Notes under the pieces: model-generated
Databases searched by the model: none
What the model saw: the letters and a program-made list of their open reading frames with translations, nothing else
What the model was told of the DNA's origin: nothing
Shown here: in pieces, positions 63,001 through 64,000 of the stretch
Layout: each line of letters begins with the position of its first letter
How positions within the stretch are numbered: position 1 is the first letter of the stretch
Translations under genes and position numbers: made by a program
Assembly (NCBI GenBank): GCA_003342895.1
Contig: PTFA01000402.1
Span: 1 to 64,000, forward strand
Direction: 5' to 3'
Length of the DNA: 64,000 nt
Origin: Casuarius casuarius
Lineage: Eukaryota; Chordata; Aves; Casuariiformes; Casuariidae

Positions 63001-63644
63001 ATATTGCTTTTACAACTGAATTATGTAGTTGAAAGCTGTCTTCATAATAGCTACATTTTGGATATTTAGATATTCATAGAAAAAGGAAAAGAAAGGTAAC
63101 TAGAACCAAGCCTCCTCTTACTTCCCCTAAGTCACCAGCATTTCTTCCTTGGGGTTTACCTAGAAGTAAGATTGGGAAATAGGAGCATGGCAGGAGCAAA
63201 GTGCAGCTGGCCAGTCCTGTGGGTCACTAAGCTCCTACAGGGAGCTGAGTGCTAGCTCCGTATGGGATTCTCTGATACTCCCAGCAGGGTGAACAGCCCT
63301 GGCACCTATGGGTAGGACAGAATGGAAAAGGCAGAATTAAAAGGGAGTGACTCTCTGCTGATACGTATCGCACTGTGATAGAGGCATTACAAGCCATGTT
63401 TGGAGATGACCGTCTTACAGGTCAAAATCCAGCACATTGCTAAGCACTACAGAAATGAAACAACCACTAGACCTGAAAGTCTGAAATATCATTTATTTTA
63501 GATTTAAATATTAATTTCTGTTTATTCTGATGCAGCTCAAACCAAAATATACCCGGTCTCCAGGCTTGAGTAGTGGTTCATTCTTAGCGGTCAGCTTGTT
63601 TAGCAGGGTATACGCTAACTTCAAGCTCCGACTCCACAGCTTGC
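17762..63644 (-). CDS. DIP2A: DIP2A, disco-interacting protein 2 homolog A (3' 30 coding exons; 5' part outside window)
   Basis: DIP2 proteins carry an N-terminal DMAP1-binding region and two adenylate-forming (FAAL-like) domains. DIP2A has been reported as a receptor/partner of FSTL1 and to affect acetyl-CoA, and DIP2 proteins have been linked to diacylglycerol metabolism (family knowledge). Here 30 exons on the - strand, all with GT donors and AG acceptors, join to about 1,200 codons covering both adenylate-forming domains, to the terminal DQLDPIYVAYNM. Human DIP2A is 1,571 residues, so the first quarter lies beyond 64 kb. Paralogue-distinguishing stretches (MKGVNLSCVRTC, GYYTVYGEEALHADHF, SLDETLELRGM) agree with DIP2A rather than DIP2B or DIP2C, as recalled, and synteny with S100B agrees. 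All junctions keep frame except entry into exon 42480-42608, which has one extra base. Confidence 0.97.
18271..18344. repeat. Perfect 35-bp tandem duplication in DIP2A last intron
   Basis: A 35-bp unit starting tgcacagtcatgtatttaaa occurs twice back to back (18271-18305 and 18306-18340) with no mismatch, followed by the first 4 bp of a third copy. It lies about 260 bp beyond the terminal exon's acceptor. Confidence 0.95.
18918..19041 (-). CDS. DIP2A: DIP2A exon (window exon 29)
   Basis: Acceptor TTTCAG|AGAGG and donor GTAAGA. It encodes RHDALYVVGSLDETLELRG and then MRYHPIDIETSVIRAHKS, the A8-like hinge region of the second adenylate-forming domain. It ends in GAATG, sharing a Cys codon with the terminal exon. 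Confidence 0.96.
19252..19645 (-). mobile_element. Old CR1-like LINE 3' fragment, antisense
   Basis: The stretch beginning gggtcatccagttcagcccc and running through ctttcctcctc and cttgtcctcatgtca resembles, from memory, the antisense of diverged CR1-clade LINE 3' ends widespread in sauropsids. Divergence is high and boundaries are approximate. It lies inside a DIP2A intron. I could not run a repeat search. Confidence 0.45.
21561..21735 (-). CDS. DIP2A: DIP2A exon (window exon 28)
   Basis: Acceptor CCCTAG|ATATGG and donor GTGAGA. It encodes IWVSSPHNATGYYTVYGE and continues to ARTGYLGFLRRTELTDASG. The RTGYLGF motif is the A7-like core motif of the second adenylate-forming domain. It ends in phase 1 and joins the next exon as Gly-Glu-Arg. 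Confidence 0.96.
22440..22514 (-). CDS. DIP2A: DIP2A exon (window exon 27)
   Basis: A 75-bp phase-0 exon with acceptor CTGCAG|ATTC and donor GTAAAG. It encodes ILPGVKVIIAHTETKGPL then GDSHLGE, collinear with DIP2A. Confidence 0.95.
22873..22906. repeat. (CT)n then (CCCT)n microsatellite
   Basis: About nine CT dinucleotides pass into three CCCT tetranucleotides. It is a simple repeat inside a DIP2A intron; read on - it is a purine tract. Confidence 0.9.
23131..23188 (-). CDS. DIP2A: DIP2A exon (window exon 26)
   Basis: A 58-bp exon with acceptor TCTCAG|GGTACG and donor GTGAGA. It encodes VRLVERGSPHSLPLMESGK, an identical run in the family as I recall it. Confidence 0.96.
24089..24118. repeat. 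TA/CA-rich simple repeat
   Basis: Alternating tatatacaca and catatatata units with minor variation form an AT-rich dinucleotide tract in a DIP2A intron. Confidence 0.8.
24241..24717 (+). mobile_element. CR1 LINE 3'-end fragment with internal deletion
   Basis: The order of recognisable CR1 3' landmarks is gcaagtttgcagaagacacc, gtttggcctgaa, ctaattgcagttttccacta, ggacaagag, aacttcctcc, atccttggaaattttc, cttgaagttggccctgcctt, gagcaggaggttg and cctaaatctttccatgatt. This is the 3' UTR order of avian/reptilian CR1 in + orientation. A stretch between the first and second landmarks is missing, so the copy is deleted internally as well as 5'-truncated. It is inactive and lies antisense to DIP2A within an intron. 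Confidence 0.85.
25048..25109 (-). CDS. DIP2A: DIP2A exon (window exon 25)
   Basis: A 62-bp exon with acceptor TCTTAG|GGAAC and donor GTACAG. It encodes GTAGPDPTTVYVDMRALRHD and ends with two bases of an Arg codon. Confidence 0.96.
25621..25644. repeat. Perfect 10-bp inverted repeat with 4-nt loop
   Basis: ATAACCTCTC, loop ATCA, GAGAGGTTAT: a perfect short palindrome in a DIP2A intron. It is too short for a microRNA precursor and no function is claimed. Confidence 0.9.
27622..27655. repeat. Perfect 12-bp inverted repeat with 10-nt loop
   Basis: GAGCATGAACTG and CAGTTCATGCTC pair perfectly around a 10-nt loop in a DIP2A intron. It is described as structure only. Confidence 0.9.
28642..28812 (-). 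CDS. DIP2A: DIP2A exon (window exon 24)
   Basis: A 171-bp phase-0 exon with acceptor AAACAG|ATGAAG and donor GTGAGA. It starts MKGVNLSCVRTC, a DIP2A-type stretch, continues MVVAEERPRITLTQSFSKLF, and ends AICLQ. Confidence 0.97.
30425..30593 (-). CDS. DIP2A: DIP2A exon (window exon 23)
   Basis: Acceptor CTCTAG|CGTAT and donor GTAGGA. It encodes VYSGHQSILVPPLELESN, then VTFCSYSVMEMCTKGLG, to TDMLR. The first base completes a Ser codon from the previous exon. Confidence 0.96.
33433..33563 (-). CDS. DIP2A: DIP2A exon (window exon 22)
   Basis: Acceptor TTACAG|ATGTC and donor GTATGT. It encodes MSHAATSALCRSIKLQCEL and then PSRQIAICLDPYCGLGFALW, directly following the P-loop-like motif of the second adenylate-forming domain. 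Confidence 0.96.
34033..34142 (-). CDS. DIP2A: DIP2A exon (window exon 21), P-loop-like motif of second adenylate-forming domain
   Basis: Acceptor AAATAG|ATGAT and donor GTAGAG. It encodes DMPKKKLASIFRPPSPDM and then LAYLDFSVSTTGILAGVK. The Ser/Thr/Gly-rich SVSTTGILAGVK is the A3-type nucleotide-binding loop of the family, with the DIP2-specific departures from TSGSTGxPK. Confidence 0.96.
34365..34476 (-). CDS. DIP2A: DIP2A exon (window exon 20)
   Basis: Acceptor TTACAG|GTCAG and donor GTACAA. It encodes VSKSACILTTQAIMKLLKSK and EAATAVDIKTWPTILDT, ending in phase 1. Confidence 0.95.
34787..34908 (-). CDS. DIP2A: DIP2A exon (window exon 19)
   Basis: Acceptor TTACAG|GAGTA and donor GTATGT. 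It encodes VDLIATFYGCLYAGCVPITV then RPPHPQNLATTLPTVKMIVE. The AFYGCLYAG-type motif repeats the one in the first domain (62230-62340), showing the internal duplication of the module. Confidence 0.96.
35752..35875 (-). CDS. DIP2A: DIP2A exon (window exon 18)
   Basis: Acceptor GTGCAG|GGCAC and donor GTAAGG. It encodes GTVASTASCVQLHKRAERV then ALMEKGRLNVGDHVALVYPP, the start of the second adenylate-forming domain. Confidence 0.96.
38931..39011 (-). CDS. DIP2A: DIP2A exon (window exon 17)
   Basis: An 81-bp phase-0 exon with acceptor TTTCAG|TTCCTG and donor GTGAGA. Its 27 residues are FLYLADVLQWRAQTT, then PDHPLFLLLNSK. Confidence 0.94.
39153..39262 (-). CDS. DIP2A: DIP2A exon (window exon 16)
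   Basis: Acceptor ATGCAG|ATGTTG and donor GTAACA. It encodes VGPASMIVGNLVAGKRIAQA then SGRDVSQLEDNDQARK, the linker between the two adenylate-forming domains. Confidence 0.95.
39376..39399. repeat. Poly-A run of 24
   Basis: Twenty-four consecutive A bases on + in a DIP2A intron, about 110 bp upstream (on -) of the exon at 39153-39262. I see no retroposed gene copy attached to it. Confidence 0.9.
39788..39989 (-). CDS. DIP2A: DIP2A exon (window exon 15)
   Basis: The largest internal exon here (202 bp), with acceptor TATCAAG|GCAATT and donor GTGAGT. It encodes AIDSIHQVGVYCLALVPAN, GGIHISETKQRFLEGALHP and VLMCPHTCVTNLPKPRQKQ, the C-terminal end of the first adenylate-forming domain. Confidence 0.97.
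41239..41353 (-). CDS. DIP2A: DIP2A exon (window exon 14)
   Basis: Acceptor TTTTAG|GATAG and donor GTAGTC. It encodes IAVFSVTVLHDDRIVLVAEQ then RPDASEEDSFQWMSRVLQ. HDDRIVLVAEQRPDASEE agrees with DIP2A over its paralogues as I recall them. Confidence 0.96.
42480..42608 (-). CDS. DIP2A: DIP2A exon with apparent single-base insertion (window exon 13)
   Basis: Acceptor TTTCAG|GACTAT and donor GTGAGT. It encodes LVFVVGKLDGLMTV, SGRRHNADDVVATALAVEP and MKFVYRG, the hinge region of the first adenylate-forming domain. The exon is 129 bp, whereas the frames of its neighbours require 128 (or any length of 3n+2). Near the 5' end, the run of four T in GACTATTTTGG puts the rest one base out; with three T the sequence would read Pro-Asp-Tyr-Leu-Val-Phe, matching the family. 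No other GT donor or AG acceptor nearby repairs it. Either a sequencing error or a real disruption. Confidence 0.93.
43085..43165 (-). CDS. DIP2A: DIP2A exon (window exon 12)
   Basis: An 81-bp phase-0 exon with acceptor TTCCAG|GCCAT and donor GTAAGT. It encodes AIPVTAAGVPVSDQPF then TRTGLLGFVGP. RTGLLGF is the A7-like motif of the first adenylate-forming domain. Confidence 0.96.
44606..44742 (-). CDS. DIP2A: DIP2A exon (window exon 11)
   Basis: Acceptor CTTTAG|CGAAT and a rather weak donor GAG|GTTTGT. It encodes NVCVVKVDGTPYLCKADEVG, EICVNSGATGMAYFGLLG and ITKNVFE. The paralogues differ clearly here; CVVKVDGTPYLCK fits DIP2A. Confidence 0.96.
46900..47203. mobile_element. Probable non-autonomous element with about 50-bp inverted terminal arms
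   Basis: The left arm (46900-46948, from acttaccagtaaccagtgt to tctacatgtacattct) and the right arm (47150-47203, from ggaatgtacatgtggac to agtgattactggcaagaaa) are reverse complements with some mismatches and a small gap. About 200 bp lies between. From memory this resembles an abundant inverted-repeat family in turtle and crocodilian genomes whose arms contain ttcttcgagatgtgt followed by a palindromic core; the right arm here has cttcacgaagaac at the corresponding place. Family assignment is tentative. Confidence 0.6.
47209..49816. mobile_element. Candidate larger element bounded by 26-bp inverted arms
   Basis: The left arm 47209-47234 and right arm 49791-49816 match as reverse complements at 24 of 26 positions, 2.56 kb apart. 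They share the core ACATGTACATTCT with the arms of the neighbouring element. The interior is non-coding as far as I can see; a Lys-rich open frame on + near 49.5-49.75 kb has no recognised domain. It could be one old element, or two unrelated copies of the same short family in opposite orientation. Confidence 0.5.
49893..49909. repeat. Poly-T run of 17
   Basis: Seventeen consecutive T bases on +, about 75 bp beyond the right arm at 49791-49816. Confidence 0.9.
51151..51418. repeat. Long imperfect inverted repeat, 54-bp arms with 160-bp spacer
   Basis: 51151-51204 and 51365-51418 are reverse complements at 48 of 54 positions, including cctttcttttctgctc and atccttgagcat. The 160-bp spacer shows no gene. 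The structure could be a small inverted-repeat transposon or a local inverted duplication; transcribed as part of the DIP2A pre-mRNA it would form a long hairpin. Confidence 0.85.
53585..53724 (-). CDS. DIP2A: DIP2A exon (window exon 10)
   Basis: Acceptor TTTCAG|ACCTCC and donor GTAGGA. It encodes PPELGGPPPGKAVLSMNCLS then VIRVDTEEKLSVLTVQDVGQ and ends IMPG. PPELGGPPP is DIP2A-like, where the paralogues have a PTDDSNQPPG-type sequence, as I recall. Confidence 0.97.
54826..54940 (-). CDS. DIP2A: DIP2A exon (window exon 9)
   Basis: Acceptor TTATAG|GGTCT and donor GTAATT. It encodes SISSCDAFLNVFQSRGL then RPEVICPCASSAEALTVAIR. Its first two bases complete a Trp codon (NPW) split across the intron. 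Confidence 0.96.
56374..56493 (-). CDS. DIP2A: DIP2A exon (window exon 8)
   Basis: Acceptor TTTCAG|CCCGT and donor GTGAGT. It encodes RVAVVKSRDMHWSLLAQRDQ then RDVSLSSLRMLIVADGANP, core of the first adenylate-forming domain. SLLAQRDQRDVSLSS fits DIP2A. Confidence 0.97.
57003..57096 (-). CDS. DIP2A: DIP2A exon (window exon 7)
   Basis: Acceptor CTCGTAG|AGCG and donor GTAATC. It encodes SVMNRMHVISIPYALMKVNP then LSWIQKVCSYK, ending in phase 1. Confidence 0.96.
57387..57451 (-). CDS. DIP2A: DIP2A exon (window exon 6)
   Basis: A short 65-bp exon with acceptor TTTCAG|CTGAAA and donor GTGAGT. It encodes ETLTNVLDFKRDAGLWHGVL then T. Its first two bases complete an Ala codon. Confidence 0.95.
60379..60481 (-). 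CDS. DIP2A: DIP2A exon (window exon 5), P-loop-like motif of first adenylate-forming domain
   Basis: Acceptor TTTCAG|TACAAG and donor GTAAGT. It encodes YKTSKEGSTVGITISHASM then LAHCHALTQACGYSE. KTSKEGSTVGITISH is the A3-type nucleotide-binding loop; the KTS-EGSTVG form matches DIP2A rather than the KTCKDGS form of the paralogues, as I recall. Confidence 0.97.
60912..61021 (-). CDS. DIP2A: DIP2A exon (window exon 4)
   Basis: Acceptor TTTGAAG|GTTGG and donor GTGATT. It encodes WPRLIWFVIDGKHLAKP then TKDWHPQVRDASAEIAYIE. The acceptor ends in AAG, less common than CAG or TAG but valid. Confidence 0.95.
61299..61422 (-). CDS. DIP2A: DIP2A exon (window exon 3)
   Basis: Acceptor CTGTAG|GATGC and donor GTATGT. 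It encodes DAGSQQIGFLLGSCGVTLAL then TTDACQKGLPKAQTGEVVTF, ending in phase 1. Confidence 0.96.
62230..62340 (-). CDS. DIP2A: DIP2A exon (window exon 2)
   Basis: A 111-bp phase-0 exon with acceptor CTGCAG|GTGGC and donor GTAGGT. It encodes VALVFPNSDPVMFMVAFYGC then LLAELIPVPIEVPLTRK, the beginning of the first adenylate-forming domain. Confidence 0.97.
63553..63644 (-). CDS. DIP2A: DIP2A exon, most 5' one in window (window exon 1)
   Basis: Acceptor CTTTAG|GCAAG and donor CGG|GTATAT. It encodes KLWSRSLKLAYTLLNKLTAK then NEPLLKPGDR. Its first two bases complete a Gly codon begun in the next exon upstream, which lies beyond the right edge. Confidence 0.96.
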
Positions 63645-64000
63645 CTAAAGAAAGAACAAATACACAGATGAAAAAATAGTAACCAAAATTGTAGCATTTA
63701 ATCGGCAAATTTGAATGCCTGACATGCACTACACAAACTGATTGCGTTAGAATAGAATTAGCAGGCACAAGAATAAAAACACTGGGGAAAAGCCAAGATT
63801 GCTTTTGTGAAGGCAATCACAGCTCACAAACCTACTAAGCTCTTCCAAGGTATCGGCGCACATGCACACCCACAGCAAGTCTGCTTGACATAATCTAACT
63901 GGATTTCCAAAATGCATTTAATATGGCTCCTTACTAAGGGGTCTTAGACAAAGCTGCCGCCTAGGGATAAAAAATAAAATCCTAACCTGGACAAAAAAAT
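63645..64000 (-). other. DIP2A: DIP2A intron continuing past the window edge
   Basis: No further DIP2A exon is visible after the acceptor at 63645-63646, so this is intron running off the window. Confidence 0.75.

Overview
This is a vertebrate nuclear window, from a sauropsid and most likely a bird. The genes have short exons with GT/AG introns. A truncated CR1 LINE 3' end is recognisable near 24.2-24.7 kb, repeat density is low, and gene content and order match the vertebrate S100B-DIP2A neighbourhood (human 21q22.3). Turtle or crocodilian origin cannot be excluded from sequence alone.

Layout. Positions 1 to about 7.4 kb are GC-rich intergenic DNA with no gene I can support; it carries a 15-bp minisatellite and many isolated ambiguous bases. 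A CpG-rich block at about 7.44-9.56 kb contains S100B on the + strand: a probable non-coding first exon, then two coding exons (8543-8680 and 9008-9148) giving the standard 92-residue protein. From about 11.9 kb the DNA becomes AT-rich. A C2H2 zinc-finger gene lies on the - strand (14306 up to an assembly gap at 15282-15634), with nine complete fingers and part of a tenth in view, and a CpG-rich promoter-like segment with a palindromic CRE just beyond the gap. From about 15.8 kb to the right edge the - strand is DIP2A: a roughly 2-kb 3' UTR, then 30 consecutive coding exons (17762-63644) encoding about the C-terminal 1,200 residues, i.e. both adenylate-forming (FAAL-like) domains. The 5' exons with the DMAP1-binding region lie beyond 64 kb.

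Relations between genes. S100B (+) and DIP2A (-) converge, as in human, but here a zinc-finger gene sits between them on the DIP2A strand, with its promoter about 140 bp downstream of a DIP2A polyadenylation signal. I find no sign of PRMT2, the next gene beyond S100B in human. These genes do not form a pathway; the grouping is conserved synteny.

Points worth checking: an apparent single-base insertion that breaks the frame of one DIP2A exon (42480-42608); a zinc finger whose last zinc-binding histidine is replaced by glutamate; and an 8.8-kb DIP2A intron (44743-53584) with several inverted-repeat structures that look like old non-autonomous transposons. I found no CRISPR array, operon, tRNA or rRNA.
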